NCBI RefSeq assembly: GCF_030687895.1
Contig: NZ_CP117452.1
Location: 5,509,001-5,573,000, forward strand
Direction: 5' to 3'
Source of the DNA: Pseudomonas sp. FP198
GTDB taxonomy: Bacteria; Pseudomonadota; Gammaproteobacteria; Pseudomonadales; Pseudomonadaceae
DNA: 64,000 nucleotides
Positions 18,865 to 29,600 of the stretch are shown piece after piece. The translations under genes and the position numbers were made by a program. Below the pieces are notes generated by a model. The model saw nothing but the letters and a program-made list of their open reading frames with translations, was not told the DNA's origin and made no database searches. Each line of letters opens with the position of its first letter. Within the stretch, counting starts at the first letter, position 1.

Positions 18865-19605
18865 TCACTTGCCGGCAGCGCCATCCGGCACGAACACGTA
18901 GCCAACGCCCCAGACCGTCTGGATATAACGCGGCTTGGAAGGATCGGGTTCGATCATCCGGCGCAGACGGGAAATCTGCACGTCGATGGAGCGCTCCAGC
19001 GCATCCCACTCGCGGCCACGGGCCAGGTTCATCAGCTTGTCCCGGGTCAGCGGCTGGCGGGCGTTCATCACCAGGGCCTTGAGCACGGCGAACTCGCCAG
19101 TGGTGAGCATATGGATCTCATCGCCGCGCTTGAGCTCGCGGGTGGCCAGCGACAGTTCATAGTCGCCGAAGGTCACGCTCTCGTCTTCGCTGCCCGGTGC
19201 GCCCGGCACCGGCGCCGACTGGCGACGCAGGACAGCCTTGACCCGGGCCATCAGCTCATCCGGGTTGAACGGCTTCGCCAGGTAATCGTCGGCGCCCAGC
19301 TCCAGGCCCTTGATACGGCTCAGTTCGTCGCCCTTGGCAGTGAGCATGATGATCGGGATCTGGTTGTTGGCGCCTCGCAAGCGGCGACAGGCCGTCAAGC
19401 CGTCCTCGCCAGGCAGCATCAGGTCGAGGACCACAAGGTTGAAAACCTCACGGGCCAGCAGCCGGTCCATTTGCTCGGTGTTCGGTACGGTGCGGGCGCG
19501 ATAGCCCTTGCTGACGAAAAAGCGCTCCAGCAGGCTGCTCAGCCCCGGATCGTCGTCAACAATCAGAATTTTTTCGCCTTCAGCAGTTTGTGCGGTGCTG
19601 CTCAT
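18865..19605 (-). CDS. ompR: OmpR/AmgR-type response regulator
   Basis: A 246-residue OmpR-family regulator. The receiver domain has the acidic pair in ILIVDDDP, the phospho-acceptor VVLDLMLPGEDG near residue 60 and the conserved lysine in LTAKGDE. The C-terminal winged helix (about 150-238) ends WGVGYVF. Partner of the envZ-type kinase downstream; equivalent to AmgR of P. aeruginosa. It is transcribed away from tex across a 353-base gap. Confidence 0.95.
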   Translation of the reverse strand: MSSTAQTAEGEKILIVDDDPGLSSLLERFFVSKGYRARTVPNTEQMDRLLAREVFNLVVLDLMLPGEDGLTACRRLRGANNQIPIIMLTAKGDELSRIKGLELGADDYLAKPFNPDELMARVKAVLRRQSAPVPGAPGSEDESVTFGDYELSLATRELKRGDEIHMLTTGEFAVLKALVMNARQPLTRDKLMNLARGREWDALERSIDVQISRLRRMIEPDPSKPRYIQTVWGVGYVFVPDGAAGK

Positions 19606-19958
19606 AGGAAGCTCCTTTGATCTTGGCGCGCATTATGGCTTAGCTGCCGTTATACGCACCGAGTGCATTGTTAGCAGATTTTTCCTCTATCTTCAGTAGC
19701 TCACCCATCCATCCCGCAGGTCACGACACCCCCCGAACAGCGGAACGCTGGTTATAATGCGCGGCCTTTTGCGCCAGGGGATGCCGGATCGTTATACCGG
19801 CGCACCGTTCTCCCTGGCCAGGCAGCACTTTTTGAATTCAGCGGGTCACTGGCCGTCCCCTGCCCCCGGCAGCGACGCAAGCCAGGCCGCTCAACCAGCC
19901 TCGCCGCGCCCTGTTACTGTGGCGGCGGGCCTGATTTCACAATTTGTCAGGTGGTTTT
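19606..19958. other. 353-base divergent intergenic region between ompR and tex
   Basis: Contains promoters for both genes. On the plus strand a consensus -10-like TATAAT lies at about 19753-19758 without a convincing -35 box. An open frame spans part of it but has no ribosome site or family resemblance. No repeat or RNA was recognised. Confidence 0.5.
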
Positions 19959-22283
19959 ATGGACAGCATCAACAGCCGCATCGCCGAGGAACTCGGCGTA
20001 CGCCCGCAACAGGTCGAAGCGGCCGTCGCGCTACTCGATGAAGGCTCCACGGTGCCTTTCATCGCCCGTTACCGGAAGGAAGTGACCGGCAGCCTCGATG
20101 ACACCCAGCTGCGTCATCTGGAAGAGCGCCTGCGCTACCTGCGAGAACTCGACGAACGGCGCATCAGCATCCTGGCGAGCATCCAGGAGCAGGGCAAGCT
20201 GACCCCGCAACTGGAACGCGACATCAAGCTGGCCGACACCAAGACCCGCCTGGAAGACTTGTACCTGCCCTACAAGCAGAAACGCCGCACCAAGGGCCAG
20301 ATTGCCCTGGAAGCCGGCCTCGGCGAACTGGCCGACGGCTTGTTCAATGACCCCACGTTGGCGCCGGAAGCCGAAGCCGCACGTTTCGTCGATGCCGAAA
20401 AAGGCGTGGCGGACATCAAGGCTGCCCTGGAAGGTGCCAAGTACATCCTCATGGAGCGCTTCGCCGAAGACGCGAACCTGCTGGAGAAATTGCGCAATTA
20501 CCTCAAGCAGGAGGCGATCCTCAGTGCTCGCGTCATCGCCGGCAAAGAAGAGGAAGGCGCCAAGTTCCGCGATTACTTCGAACACGACGAACCGCTCAAG
20601 AGTATGCCGTCCCATCGCGCCCTGGCGATTTTCCGCGGTCGCAACGAAGGCATCCTCAGTTCATCGCTGAAAGTCGGCGAAGAATTGCCCGGCACCATGC
20701 ACCCGTGCGAAGGCATGATCGGCCAGCAGTTCGGCATCCAGAACCAGAACCGCGCCGCCGACAAGTGGCTGGCCGAAGTGGTGCGCTGGACCTGGAAGGT
20801 CAAGCTCTACACCCACCTGGAAACCGACCTGCTGGGCGAACTGCGCGACAACGCCGAGACCGAGGCGATCAACGTGTTCGCCCACAACCTGCACGACCTG
20901 CTGCTGGCCGCACCAGCCGGGCCGCGTGCCACGCTGGGCCTGGACCCGGGCCTGCGCACCGGCTGTAAGGTGGCCGTGGTCGATTCCACCGGCAAGCTGC
21001 TGGACCACGCCACGGTCTACCCGCATGTGCCGCATAACAAGTGGGACCAGACCATCGCTATCCTTGCCGCCCTCTGCGCCAAGCACTCGGTGGACCTGAT
21101 CGCCATCGGCAACGGCACCGCCAGCCGTGAGACCGACAAGCTGGCCGCCGAGCTGATCAAGAAATACCCGGCCATGAAAATGACCAAGGTCATGGTCTCC
21201 GAGGCCGGCGCTTCGGTTTATTCGGCGTCGGAACTGGCCTCGAAGGAATTCCCGGACCTGGACGTGTCGATCCGTGGCGCGGTGTCCATCGCCCGGCGCC
21301 TGCAGGACCCACTGGCGGAGCTGGTGAAGATCGACCCGAAATCCATCGGCGTCGGCCAGTACCAGCATGACGTATCGCAATTGAAGCTGGCCCGTGGCCT
21401 GGACGCCGTGGTGGAGGATTGCGTGAACGCCGTGGGCGTGGACGTGAACACCGCTTCGGTAGCACTGCTGGCGCGTATCTCCGGCCTGAACGCCACGCTG
21501 GCGCAGAACATCGTCACCCACCGCGACGAACACGGCGCGTTCAAGACCCGCGCCGCGTTGAAAAAAGTCCCGCGCCTGGGTGAAAAAACCTTCGAACAGG
21601 CCGCCGGCTTCCTGCGCGTCATGAATGGTGACAACCCGCTCGACTCCTCGGCAGTTCACCCGGAAGCCTATCCACTGGTGCAACGCATCGCCGCCCAGAC
21701 CGACCGCGACATTCGCTCGCTGATCGGCGACGCGGCGTTTCTCAAGCGCCTGGACCCGAAGAAATTCACTGACGAAACCTTCGGCCTGCCCACCGTGACC
21801 GACATTCTCCAAGAGCTGGAGAAACCGGGCCGCGACCCACGTCCGGAGTTCAAGACCGCTGAATTCCAGGAAGGCGTCGAAGACCTCAAGGACCTGCAAC
21901 CGGGCATGATCCTCGAAGGCGTGGTGACCAACGTCACCAACTTCGGCGCGTTCGTCGACATCGGCGTGCACCAGGACGGCCTGGTGCATATTTCGGCCTT
22001 GTCGGAGAAATTCATCAAGGACCCTCGCGAAGCCGTGAAGGCCGGTGACGTGGTGAAAGTGAAGGTCATGGAAGTCGACATCCCGCGCAAACGCGTTGGC
22101 CTGTCGATGCGCATGAGCGACACGCCGGGCGAGAAAATCGACGGCGCCCGCGGTGCCCGTCCAGGCGCCGCGCCACGCCAGTCGCAGAACACCGCGCCGC
22201 GCAAGGAAACCGCCACCGCGGCCCCGGCGAATAACGCCATGGCCTCGCTGTTCGCCAACGCCAAGCAACTGAAGAAACGCTGA
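19959..22283 (+). CDS. tex: Tex family RNA-binding transcription accessory protein
   Basis: 774 residues, the usual Tex length. Order: N-terminal helical domain, YqgF-like RNase-H fold ([17 protein letters not shown] near residue 330), helix-hairpin-helix pair (near 500-570) and a C-terminal S1 domain ([19 protein letters not shown] near 650-668). Tex binds nucleic acid and affects toxin gene expression and stress survival in several bacteria. The tail is Ala/Pro-rich. The start is the ATG at 19959 (CAGGTGG upstream). The stop shares one base with the next start (TGATG). Confidence 0.95.
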   Translation: MDSINSRIAEELGVRPQQVEAAVALLDEGSTVPFIARYRKEVTGSLDDTQLRHLEERLRYLRELDERRISILASIQEQGKLTPQLERDIKLADTKTRLEDLYLPYKQKRRTKGQIALEAGLGELADGLFNDPTLAPEAEAARFVDAEKGVADIKAALEGAKYILMERFAEDANLLEKLRNYLKQEAILSARVIAGKEEEGAKFRDYFEHDEPLKSMPSHRALAIFRGRNEGILSSSLKVGEELPGTMHPCEGMIGQQFGIQNQNRAADKWLAEVVRWTWKVKLYTHLETDLLGELRDNAETEAINVFAHNLHDLLLAAPAGPRATLGLDPGLRTGCKVAVVDSTGKLLDHATVYPHVPHNKWDQTIAILAALCAKHSVDLIAIGNGTASRETDKLAAELIKKYPAMKMTKVMVSEAGASVYSASELASKEFPDLDVSIRGAVSIARRLQDPLAELVKIDPKSIGVGQYQHDVSQLKLARGLDAVVEDCVNAVGVDVNTASVALLARISGLNATLAQNIVTHRDEHGAFKTRAALKKVPRLGEKTFEQAAGFLRVMNGDNPLDSSAVHPEAYPLVQRIAAQTDRDIRSLIGDAAFLKRLDPKKFTDETFGLPTVTDILQELEKPGRDPRPEFKTAEFQEGVEDLKDLQPGMILEGVVTNVTNFGAFVDIGVHQDGLVHISALSEKFIKDPREAVKAGDVVKVKVMEVDIPRKRVGLSMRMSDTPGEKIDGARGARPGAAPRQSQNTAPRKETATAAPANNAMASLFANAKQLKKR

Positions 22284-22666
22284 TGGAAGCGCCGGCCGGG
22301 TTGGTGGAGAGCGCGTTTTTCAAGCTGCTCGGCTGCCGTCTGCAGAGCCTCGGGGACGGGGTGGCGCAAGTCGCTCTGAGCCTTGAGCCTCCGTTGCGCA
22401 ACCGCGGTGGCAAGCTCCACGGCGGGGCGCTGTTCAGCCTGGTGGACATTGCCATGGGGCTGGCCTGCTCCAGCGTCCATGGCTTTGACCAGCAGAGCGC
22501 AACCATCGAGTGCAAGATCAACTACATTCGCGCCGTGTCCGACGGCGAAGTGCTGTGCACCGCCCGGGTCATCCACCCGGGCCGGCGCACGCTGGTGGTC
22601 GAGGCCGAGGTGATGCAGGGCGACAAACTGGTCGCAAAAGCGCAAGGCACGTTCGCTGTCCTATAG
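22283..22666 (+). CDS. PaaI-type hotdog thioesterase
   Basis: A 127-residue hotdog thioesterase. The motif RNRGGKLHGGALFSLVDIA (about 35-53) is the PaaI/ComA-like active-site signature (HGG, catalytic Asp in VDIA). It is translationally coupled to tex by the TGATG overlap, as in other Pseudomonas genomes. Substrate unknown; aryl- or acyl-CoA hydrolysis is a family inference. Confidence 0.88.
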   Translation: MEAPAGLVESAFFKLLGCRLQSLGDGVAQVALSLEPPLRNRGGKLHGGALFSLVDIAMGLACSSVHGFDQQSATIECKINYIRAVSDGEVLCTARVIHPGRRTLVVEAEVMQGDKLVAKAQGTFAVL

Positions 22667-22724
22667 CTCGCTGTCATCGATTTAGGGTAATTTCGACGCC
22701 ATGAATGCCGTGCCGACCTCTATT

Positions 22725-22812
22725 GTGGGAGCGAGCCTGCTCGCGATAGCGATGGACCAGTCAATATAAAGTTGACTGAGACACCGCCATCGCGAGCAAG
22801 CTCGCTCCCTCA
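22725..22812. repeat. REPIN, GTGGGAGCGAGC family
   Basis: GTGGGAGCGAGCCTGCTCGC with the inverted partner GCGAGCAAGCTCGCTCCCTC, about 45 bases apart, between the thioesterase and gshA. The right arm has a C-to-T change at its end. Confidence 0.9.
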
Positions 22813-22935
22813 GTGGGGTTGCGGTGGTTGGCCTTTGGCACAAAAACCAGGCGAAAACGCCAGTTTCAACTTCACCCTTGTAGACCGTCTTGCCCACCCC
22901 CATATTGGGGCGACTGACGCGTGAAGGAATTCAAC

Positions 22936-24519
22936 TTGAGCGACCTTTTAAACCGCCGCCTGGCCCTGCTCGGCGAGCGCGCCAACCTCTCCCTGCTCGA
23001 GCAGTGCCTGCACGGTATCGAACGTGAATGCCTGCGCGTCACGGGCGACGGGCGCCTGGCGCAGACCCCGCATCCCGAATCCCTGGGCTCGGCGCTGACC
23101 AACGAACAGATCACTACTGACTATTCCGAGTCGCTGCTGGAGTTCATCACGCCGGCCCTGGCCAACCCGGCCGACACCCTGCACAGCCTCGACAGGATCC
23201 ACCGGTTTGTCTACAGCAAGCTCGGCGACGAGTACCTGTGGAGCCCTTCGATGCCGTGTCCGCTGCCGGCCGAGGAAGACATTCCGATCGCCTACTACGG
23301 CACCTCGAATATCGGTCGACTCAAGTATGTCTATCGCAAGGGCCTGGCCCTGCGCTACGGCAAGACCATGCAATGCATCGCCGGGATCCACTACAATTTC
23401 TCCCTCCCGGAAAAGCTCTGGCCCCTGCTGCGCCAGGACGAGGCCAGCGAGGTGAGCGACCGCGACTTCCAGTCCTCGGCCTACATCGCGCTGATCCGTA
23501 ATTTCCGCCGCTACAGCTGGTTGCTGATGTACCTGTTCGGCGCCTCGCCGGCCCTGGACGCAGGTTTCCTGCGCGGCCGTCCGCACCAGTTGGAGCAACT
23601 GGACCCGGACACCTTGTACCTGCCCTATGCCACCAGCCTGCGCATGAGCGACCTGGGTTACCAGAGCAACGCCCAAGCCGGCCTGACACCTTGCTATAAC
23701 GACCTGGCGAGCTACACCGACAGCCTGCGCAAAGCCGTGGCAACCCCCTATGCACCTTATGTCGACGTCGGTACTCACCAGAACGGCGAATGGGTGCAGC
23801 TCAACACCAACATCCTGCAGATCGAAAACGAGTACTACTCCAACATCCGCCCCAAGCGCGTGACCTACACCGGCGAGCGGCCGATCCAGGCGCTGATGGC
23901 CCGGGGAATCCAGTACGTCGAAGTGCGCTGCCTGGACATCAACCCGTTCCTGCCAATGGGCATCGACCTGACCGAGTCGCGCTTCCTCGATGCGTTCCTG
24001 TTGTACTGCGGCCTCAACGACAGCCCGCAGCTGGAAAACAACGAGTGCAGCAACGCCACGAGCAACTTCCTGACCGTGGTCAAGGAAGGCCGCAAGCCTG
24101 GCCTGCAATTGCAACGCCAGGGCCAACCCGTGGATATGCAGGCCTGGGCCCTGGAATTGCTGGAAAAAATCGCTCCGCTGGCGGCGTTGCTTGACCAGGG
24201 CCAGGGTGGCGAGGCACACCGTCAGGCACTGGATGCGCAACGGGCCAAGGTTCGCGACCCGTCCTTGACGCCATCCGCCCAGGTGCTGGCCGCCATGGCC
24301 GAGCACGGGGAGAGCTTCGCCGAGTTCTCCCTGCGCCAGAGCAAGGCCCACGCCGAATTCTTCCGCGCCGAGCCGTTGTCGACCGAGGAACAGGTCACCT
24401 TCGAGAACACCGCACGCCAGTCGCTGGTCCAGCAAACCGAGCTGGAGCAGAACGAAGTCGGCGATTTCGACGTGTTCGTGGGTTCGTATCAGGCGAGCAT
24501 TCTGGCGATCAGTAACTGA
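22936..24519 (+). CDS. gshA: glutamate-cysteine ligase
   Basis: First step of glutathione synthesis: ATP-dependent joining of glutamate and cysteine. At 527 residues it matches the proteobacterial GshA family and the P. aeruginosa length. Early active-site segment GIERECLRV near residues 27-35, and the metal/ATP region [10 protein letters not shown] and [12 protein letters not shown] further on. A TTG start at 22936, seven bases after AAGGA, fits best; the GTG at 22921 would add five residues and put the ribosome site inside the gene. Confidence 0.95.
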   Translation: MSDLLNRRLALLGERANLSLLEQCLHGIERECLRVTGDGRLAQTPHPESLGSALTNEQITTDYSESLLEFITPALANPADTLHSLDRIHRFVYSKLGDEYLWSPSMPCPLPAEEDIPIAYYGTSNIGRLKYVYRKGLALRYGKTMQCIAGIHYNFSLPEKLWPLLRQDEASEVSDRDFQSSAYIALIRNFRRYSWLLMYLFGASPALDAGFLRGRPHQLEQLDPDTLYLPYATSLRMSDLGYQSNAQAGLTPCYNDLASYTDSLRKAVATPYAPYVDVGTHQNGEWVQLNTNILQIENEYYSNIRPKRVTYTGERPIQALMARGIQYVEVRCLDINPFLPMGIDLTESRFLDAFLLYCGLNDSPQLENNECSNATSNFLTVVKEGRKPGLQLQRQGQPVDMQAWALELLEKIAPLAALLDQGQGGEAHRQALDAQRAKVRDPSLTPSAQVLAAMAEHGESFAEFSLRQSKAHAEFFRAEPLSTEEQVTFENTARQSLVQQTELEQNEVGDFDVFVGSYQASILAISN

Positions 24520-24528
24520 GTCGCCAAT

Positions 24529-24654
24529 GTGGCGAGGGGATTTATCCCCGCTGGACTGCGGAGCAGTCCCTAGAGGCTACGCTGTTCGCCACAGCTTGCA
24601 GCCGAAATCCTTGGGGTCGCTTCGCGACCCAACGGGGATGAATCCCCTCGCCAC
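24529..24654. repeat. REPIN, GTGGCGAGGGGAT family
   Basis: GTGGCGAGGGGATTTATCCC and the inverted partner GGGGATGAATCCCCTCGCCA flank about 85 bases that carry a further GGGTCGCTTCGCGACCC stem. This subfamily is distinct from the GAGCTTGCTC type. Confidence 0.9.
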
Positions 24655-24787
24655 AAGGGTCCTGAGCCATTCTCAGCAGAATTTTTCGAAAATAAGCTAA
24701 TTCGAAAAAGTTATTTATTTACTAATTCTTAGATCATTTAGTCTCCTCCAACGCCGACTCTCCGGCGGCCTGTTGAGGAGCTTCCCC
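24655..24787 (+). promoter_or_regulatory. AT-rich upstream region of the taurine operon
   Basis: AT-rich stretch (AATAAGCTAATTCGAAAAAGTTATTTATTTAC region, about 24691-24730) just before tauA, resembling CysB-controlled sulfate-starvation promoters. No exact consensus is claimed; GAGGAG at 24775 is the tauA ribosome site. Confidence 0.4.
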
Positions 24788-25765
24788 ATGTCTTTGCGTT
24801 TCCCCCTTCGCCTTCTCGCGGCCGCCTCCCTGGCCGCGGCGAGCCTTTTCGCCCAGGCGGCCGACCTGACCGTGGCCTATCAGACCACCGTCGACCCGGC
24901 CAAAGTCGCCCAGGCCGACGGCGCTTATGAGAAAGCCACCCAGGCCAGGATCAACTGGCGAAAATTCGATAACGGCGCCGACATCATCGCCGCCATCGCC
25001 TCGGGCGACGTACAGATCGGCTACCTGGGCTCCAGCCCGCTGACCGCCGCCATCACCCGCAAGGTTCCGGTGGAAACCTTCCTTATCGCCACCCAGATCG
25101 GCGCCGCCGAAGCCTTGGTTGCCCGTGATGGCTCCGGCATCAAGACCCCGCAGGACCTGATCGGCAAGAAAATCGCCGTGCCGTTTGTTTCCACCGGCCA
25201 TTACAGCCTGCTCGCCGCGCTGAAACACTGGAATATCGACCCGTCGAAAGTCACCGTGCTCAACCTCGCGCCACCGGCCATTATCGCTGCCTGGAAGCGC
25301 GGCGACATCGACGCCACCTACGTCTGGGACCCGGCCCTGGGCGTGGCCAAGGAAAACGGCAAGGTGTTGATCACCTCCGCTGAACTGGCCCAGTTCGGCG
25401 CGCCAACCTTCGACGCCTGGATCGTGCGCAAGGACTTCGCCCAGAAGCATCCCGAGATCGTCACGGCTTTCGCCAAGGTCACCCTGGATGCCTACGCCCA
25501 GTACCGCAAGGACCCGCAAGCCTGGCTGGCCGACGCATCGAACATCGACAAGCTGGTGAAACTCTCCGGCGCCAAGGCCAGCGACATCCCATTGCTGTTG
25601 CAAGGCAACGTATTCCCGTTGGCCGCCGACCAGGTGGTCAGCCTCGGTGCCCCAACCACCCAGGCCATCACCAACACCGCCGCGTTCCTCAAGGAGCAAG
25701 GCAAGGTTGAAGCCGTGCTGCCGGACTACGCGCCATACGTCAGCGCCAAATACATTACCCGCTGA
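24788..25765 (+). CDS. tauA: taurine ABC transporter substrate-binding protein
   Basis: 325 residues with a signal peptide (about 1-24, ending AQA-A). The mature protein begins ADLTVAYQTTVDPAKVAQ and has the two-lobed sulfonate/nitrate-type binding fold, with the GYLGSSPLTAAI segment near residue 75 and YVWDPALGVA near 175, typical of TauA. It delivers taurine or related sulfonates to TauBC. The ATG at 24788 is seven bases after GAGGAG. First gene of tauABCD. Confidence 0.93.
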   Translation: MSLRFPLRLLAAASLAAASLFAQAADLTVAYQTTVDPAKVAQADGAYEKATQARINWRKFDNGADIIAAIASGDVQIGYLGSSPLTAAITRKVPVETFLIATQIGAAEALVARDGSGIKTPQDLIGKKIAVPFVSTGHYSLLAALKHWNIDPSKVTVLNLAPPAIIAAWKRGDIDATYVWDPALGVAKENGKVLITSAELAQFGAPTFDAWIVRKDFAQKHPEIVTAFAKVTLDAYAQYRKDPQAWLADASNIDKLVKLSGAKASDIPLLLQGNVFPLAADQVVSLGAPTTQAITNTAAFLKEQGKVEAVLPDYAPYVSAKYITR

Positions 25766-25786
25766 TCAAAGACAGGAGACGTCGAG

Positions 25787-26581
25787 ATGGCCTTGCTACA
25801 GCTGGAGCGCATCAGCGCACAGTACCCCGGCGCAACGAAACCGGTACTGGCGGATATTTCGTTGACCCTGGGCCCGCAGCAGTTGCTGGTTGCCCTCGGC
25901 CCCTCCGGCAGTGGCAAGACTTCGCTGCTCAACCTGATTGCCGGGTTCGTGGAACCCAGCGCCGGACAGATTACTCTGGACGGTGTTCCCGTCAGGGGCC
26001 CGGGTGCCGAGCGCGGCGTAGTGTTCCAGGACGATGCGCTGTTGCCCTGGCAAGACGTGTTGGCGAACGTCGGGTTCGGCCTGGAACTGGCGGGAGTTGC
26101 CAGAGAGAAACGCGAGGCTCGCGCTCGGGAAATGCTCGCCCTGGTGGACCTGGCCGGTTTCGAAAAGCGCCGTGTCTGGCAGCTGTCGGGCGGTCAGAAG
26201 CAACGCGTCGGACTGGCCCGCGCGCTGGCGGCCGATCCACGGCTATTGCTGATGGACGAACCTTTCGGCGCCCTGGACGCGTTCACCCGTGAACAGATGC
26301 AGGAACTGCTGCTGCAAGTCTGGCAACGTACCGCCAAACCGGTGTTCCTGATTACTCATGACATTGAAGAGGCGGTATTCCTTGCCACCGACCTGATCCT
26401 GCTGGCGCCCGATCCGGGGCAGATCGTCGAGCGCCTGAGCCTGGATTTCGGGCGTCGCTACGGCGCGGGGGAATCGGCGCGGTCGATCAAGTCCGACCCG
26501 CGCTTCATCGAAACCCGCGAGCATGTGCTTGCAAAAGTGTTCTCCCAACGCAGCGCCACTCGGCAACAGGAGCGCGCATGA
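25787..26581 (+). CDS. tauB: taurine ABC transporter ATP-binding protein
   Basis: 264-residue ATPase energising taurine import. Walker [10 protein letters not shown] near 38-46, signature [15 protein letters not shown] near 130-145, Walker [13 protein letters not shown] near 150-161. It follows tauA by 21 bases and its stop overlaps tauC by four bases (ATGA). Confidence 0.94.
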   Translation: MALLQLERISAQYPGATKPVLADISLTLGPQQLLVALGPSGSGKTSLLNLIAGFVEPSAGQITLDGVPVRGPGAERGVVFQDDALLPWQDVLANVGFGLELAGVAREKREARAREMLALVDLAGFEKRRVWQLSGGQKQRVGLARALAADPRLLLMDEPFGALDAFTREQMQELLLQVWQRTAKPVFLITHDIEEAVFLATDLILLAPDPGQIVERLSLDFGRRYGAGESARSIKSDPRFIETREHVLAKVFSQRSATRQQERA

Positions 26582-27417
26582 GCAGCTATGAAGTTCCAGC
26601 CGTGGCCAGCGACGCCGTGGCCGCCCGCCCTCCAGTCCTCGCGCGCCGTACCCTGAGCACGCGATGGATCAGCGGCCTGACGCTGGTGGTGCTGCTGTTG
26701 GTCTGGTGGGCCGTTACCGCCAGCGGCATGATCGAACCGCTATTCCTGCCGCCGCCCTCCGCCGTGCTGCAAAAAGGCTGGCTGCTGGCTACCAGCGGCT
26801 ACATGGACTCCACACTCTGGCAGCACCTCGGCGCAAGCCTCGGGCGGATTGGCCTGGGCCTGCTGTTCGCGGTGTTGACGGCGGTGCCGGTGGGTATCGC
26901 CATCGGTGCCAACCGTATCGCCCGTGGCGTACTCGATCCGCTGATCGAGTTCTACCGACCGATTCCACCCCTGGCTTACCTGCCGCTGATCGTGATCTGG
27001 TGCGGCATCGGTGAGCTGTCGAAAGTCCTGCTGATCTACCTGGCGATTTTCGCCCCGATCGCCATCGCCACTGCAACCGGCGTGCGCACCGTCGACCCGG
27101 CCAAACTGCGCGCAGCCCAATCGCTGGGGGCCACGCGGGCGCAACTGATTCGCCATGTGATCGTACCCAGCGCCCTGCCCGACATCCTCACCGGTATCCG
27201 CATCGGCCTGGGCGTGGGCTGGTCGACGCTGGTCGCCGCCGAACTGATCGCGGCCACCAGCGGCCTGGGGTTCATGGTGCAGTCGGCGGCGCAGTTCCTG
27301 GTCACCGATGTGGTGGTGCTGGGGATCCTGATGATTGCGCTGATCGCCTTCGCCATGGAAATGGGCCTGCGCGCCCTGCAACGCAAACTGGTGCCGTGGC
27401 ACGGCCAGGCCCACTGA
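26578..27417 (+). CDS. tauC: taurine ABC transporter permease
   Basis: 279-residue inner-membrane permease with about six hydrophobic helices. The BPD-type EAA loop is at about residues 178-195 ([23 protein letters not shown] region). Translationally coupled to tauB; tauD follows after 47 bases. Confidence 0.94.
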   Translation: MSSYEVPAVASDAVAARPPVLARRTLSTRWISGLTLVVLLLVWWAVTASGMIEPLFLPPPSAVLQKGWLLATSGYMDSTLWQHLGASLGRIGLGLLFAVLTAVPVGIAIGANRIARGVLDPLIEFYRPIPPLAYLPLIVIWCGIGELSKVLLIYLAIFAPIAIATATGVRTVDPAKLRAAQSLGATRAQLIRHVIVPSALPDILTGIRIGLGVGWSTLVAAELIAATSGLGFMVQSAAQFLVTDVVVLGILMIALIAFAMEMGLRALQRKLVPWHGQAH

Positions 27418-27464
27418 ACCCTGATGACCACGCCGACATTCGGCGCCGATCCGAGAGAACGACG

Positions 27465-28307
27465 ATGAGCCGTCCAACCGTTACCCCCCTGAGCGTTGCC
27501 CTCGGCGCGCAGATCAGCGGGATCGATATCAGCCAGCCACTGGCGCCGGAAGACCGTGACGCCATCGAGCAGGCACTGCTCGAATATCAGGTGCTGTTCT
27601 TCCGCGACCAGCCGATCGAACCCGCGCAACAGGCCCGTTTCGCCGCGTACTTTGGCGACCTGCACATCCACCCGATCTACCCCAACGTGCCGGAGCAGCC
27701 CGAAGTGCTGGTGCTCGACACGGCCGTCACCGATGTGCGCGACAACGCGGTGTGGCACACCGACGTGACCTTCCTGCCGACCCCGGCCATGGGCGCGGTA
27801 CTCAGCGCCAAGCTGCTGCCGGCATTCGGCGGCGATACGTTGTGGGCCAGCGGCATCGCGGCCTACGAAGCCTTGTCGGCACCGTTGAAAAGCCTGTTGG
27901 CGGGCCTGACGGCGACCCACGACTTTACCCGTTCGTTTCCGCTCGAGCGCTTTGGCAACACGGCGCAAGACCGGCTACGTTGGGAAGAAGCACGGCGCAA
28001 GAATCCACCGCTGTCGCATCCGGTGATTCGCACTCATCCGGTGAGCGGCCGCCGCGCGCTGTTCGTCAACGAAGGCTTCACTACGCGCATCAACGAGCTG
28101 TCGGAAACCGAAAGCGAGGCGATCCTGAAATTGCTGTTTGCCCATGCGACGCGTCCGGAGTTCACCGTTCGCTGGCGCTGGCAGGCCAACGACGTGGCCT
28201 TCTGGGACAACCGCGTGACGCAGCATTTCGCCGTGGACGACTACCGCCCCAACCGGCGGGTGATGCACCGGGCGACAGTGTTGGGGGATGCGCCGTTTTT
28301 CAGGTGA
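27465..28307 (+). CDS. tauD: taurine dioxygenase
   Basis: An iron(II)/2-oxoglutarate dioxygenase converting taurine to sulfite and aminoacetaldehyde, releasing sulfur for growth. 280 residues. The iron-binding HxD is in WHTDVTF near residue 99; the distal histidine lies in [11 protein letters not shown] near residue 255 with the 2OG-binding arginine shortly after. The ATG at 27465 follows GAGAGAACG. End of the tauABCD operon and followed by a REPIN. Confidence 0.94.
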   Translation: MSRPTVTPLSVALGAQISGIDISQPLAPEDRDAIEQALLEYQVLFFRDQPIEPAQQARFAAYFGDLHIHPIYPNVPEQPEVLVLDTAVTDVRDNAVWHTDVTFLPTPAMGAVLSAKLLPAFGGDTLWASGIAAYEALSAPLKSLLAGLTATHDFTRSFPLERFGNTAQDRLRWEEARRKNPPLSHPVIRTHPVSGRRALFVNEGFTTRINELSETESEAILKLLFAHATRPEFTVRWRWQANDVAFWDNRVTQHFAVDDYRPNRRVMHRATVLGDAPFFR

Positions 28308-28342
28308 GGCCTGCCTGAATCTTCCAAACGACCCATATCCCC

Positions 28343-28468
28343 GTGGCGAGGGAGCTTGCTCCCGCTGGGCTGCGTAGCAGCCCCAAAATCTCGGATCAGT
28401 TCATCATGCGCAAGCAACATGAACTTGGGGCCGCTTCGCGACCCAGCGGGAGCAAGCTCCCTCGCCAC
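28343..28468. repeat. REPIN, GTGGCGAGGGAG family
   Basis: GTGGCGAGGGAGCTTGCTCC / GGAGCAAGCTCCCTCGCCAC arms flank about 85 bases that include GGGCTGCGTAGCAGCCC and GCCGCTTCGCGACC stems. Lies between tauD and the convergent aldo-keto reductase. Confidence 0.92.
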
Positions 28469-28502
28469 GGGTCCTGCGTTCAATCTGATAAACCGGCTGG
28501 AA

Positions 28503-29540
28503 TTACTCAGCTGTAGAAGGTTTCTCCCACAGGTTGATCCCGCCCTCTTGGGCAAACCGGTCAATCTCGGCCAGTTCTTCGGCGCTGAACTCGAGATTCT
28601 GCAGCGCTCCGACGTTCTCGACGATCTGCTCCGGTCGGCTGGCGCCGATCAGGGCCGAGGTGACACGCGGATCGCGCAATGTCCAGGCCAGGGCCATTTG
28701 CGCCAGGCTTTGACCGCGACGCTGGGCGATCTCGTTGAGGGCGCGTACGTGGGCGATGTTTTCCTCTGACAGATGCGAGGCCTGCAACGAACCGCCGCCC
28801 GGGCGATTGACCCGCGCATCGGCGGGAATGCCCTTGAGGTATTTGTCGGTCAGCAGGCCCTGCGCCAGCGGCGTGAAGGCGATCACGCCGGTGCCCAGTT
28901 CCTCGGTGGCGTCCAGCAAGTCCTTCTCGACCCAACGGTTGAGCAGGTTGTAGGCCGGCTGATGGATCAACAGCGGCACTTTCCATTCCTGGAGCAGCGC
29001 CGCCATTTCCCGGGTCTTCACGCCCGAATAGGAAGAAATGCCAATGTACAGGGCCTTGCCCTGCTGCACGGCGGTGGCCAGGGCGCTGGCGGTTTCTTCC
29101 AGCGGCGTGTCGGGATCGAAACGGTGGGAGTAGAAGATGTCCACGTAGTCGAGACCGAGGCGCTGAAGGCTCTGGTCAAGGCTGGCCAGCACGTATTTGC
29201 GCGAACCGCCGCCCTGGCCATAAGGGCCTGGCCACATGTCCCAGCCGGCCTTGCTGGAGATGATCAGTTCGTCGCGGTATTGCTGGAAATCTTCACGCAG
29301 CAACCGGCCGAAATTGATTTCGGCGCTGCCGTAGGGCGGGCCGTAGTTGTTGGCCAGGTCGAAGTGGTTGATACCCAGGTCGAATGCCGTGCGCAACAAG
29401 GCCCGCTGAGTGTCGATCGGCGTGCTGTCGCCGAAGTTGTGCCACAAGCCGAGTGACAAGGCCGGCAGTACCAGCCCGCTGCGCCCGACGCGGCGGTAAG
29501 GGATGGATTCGTAGCGGTTTTGCGCAGCGGTGTAGGTCAT
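28503..29540 (-). CDS. mgrA: L-glyceraldehyde 3-phosphate reductase-type aldo/keto reductase
   Basis: 345-residue NADPH-dependent aldo/keto reductase of the YghZ/MgrA type. The catalytic tetrad region is visible: DLANNYGPPYGSAE (about 60-73), where Asp and Tyr are catalytic, with downstream strand motifs and the cofactor-binding LIGASRPEQIVENV near 310-323. The family reduces L-glyceraldehyde 3-phosphate and methylglyoxal. Single gene, convergent with tauD; the physiological substrate is inferred. Confidence 0.88.
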   Translation of the reverse strand: MTYTAAQNRYESIPYRRVGRSGLVLPALSLGLWHNFGDSTPIDTQRALLRTAFDLGINHFDLANNYGPPYGSAEINFGRLLREDFQQYRDELIISSKAGWDMWPGPYGQGGGSRKYVLASLDQSLQRLGLDYVDIFYSHRFDPDTPLEETASALATAVQQGKALYIGISSYSGVKTREMAALLQEWKVPLLIHQPAYNLLNRWVEKDLLDATEELGTGVIAFTPLAQGLLTDKYLKGIPADARVNRPGGGSLQASHLSEENIAHVRALNEIAQRRGQSLAQMALAWTLRDPRVTSALIGASRPEQIVENVGALQNLEFSAEELAEIDRFAQEGGINLWEKPSTAE

Positions 29541-29600
29541 CGAAAAAGCTCTCTGTTCGGACGGCGGGTGGCAGAAGCTAACATTTCACAGACGCACCAG

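Noticed and set aside
20661..22268. Long open frame on the minus strand opposite tex
   Set aside because: It is the antisense shadow of a high-GC gene with strong third-position bias; no ribosome site and no family resemblance.
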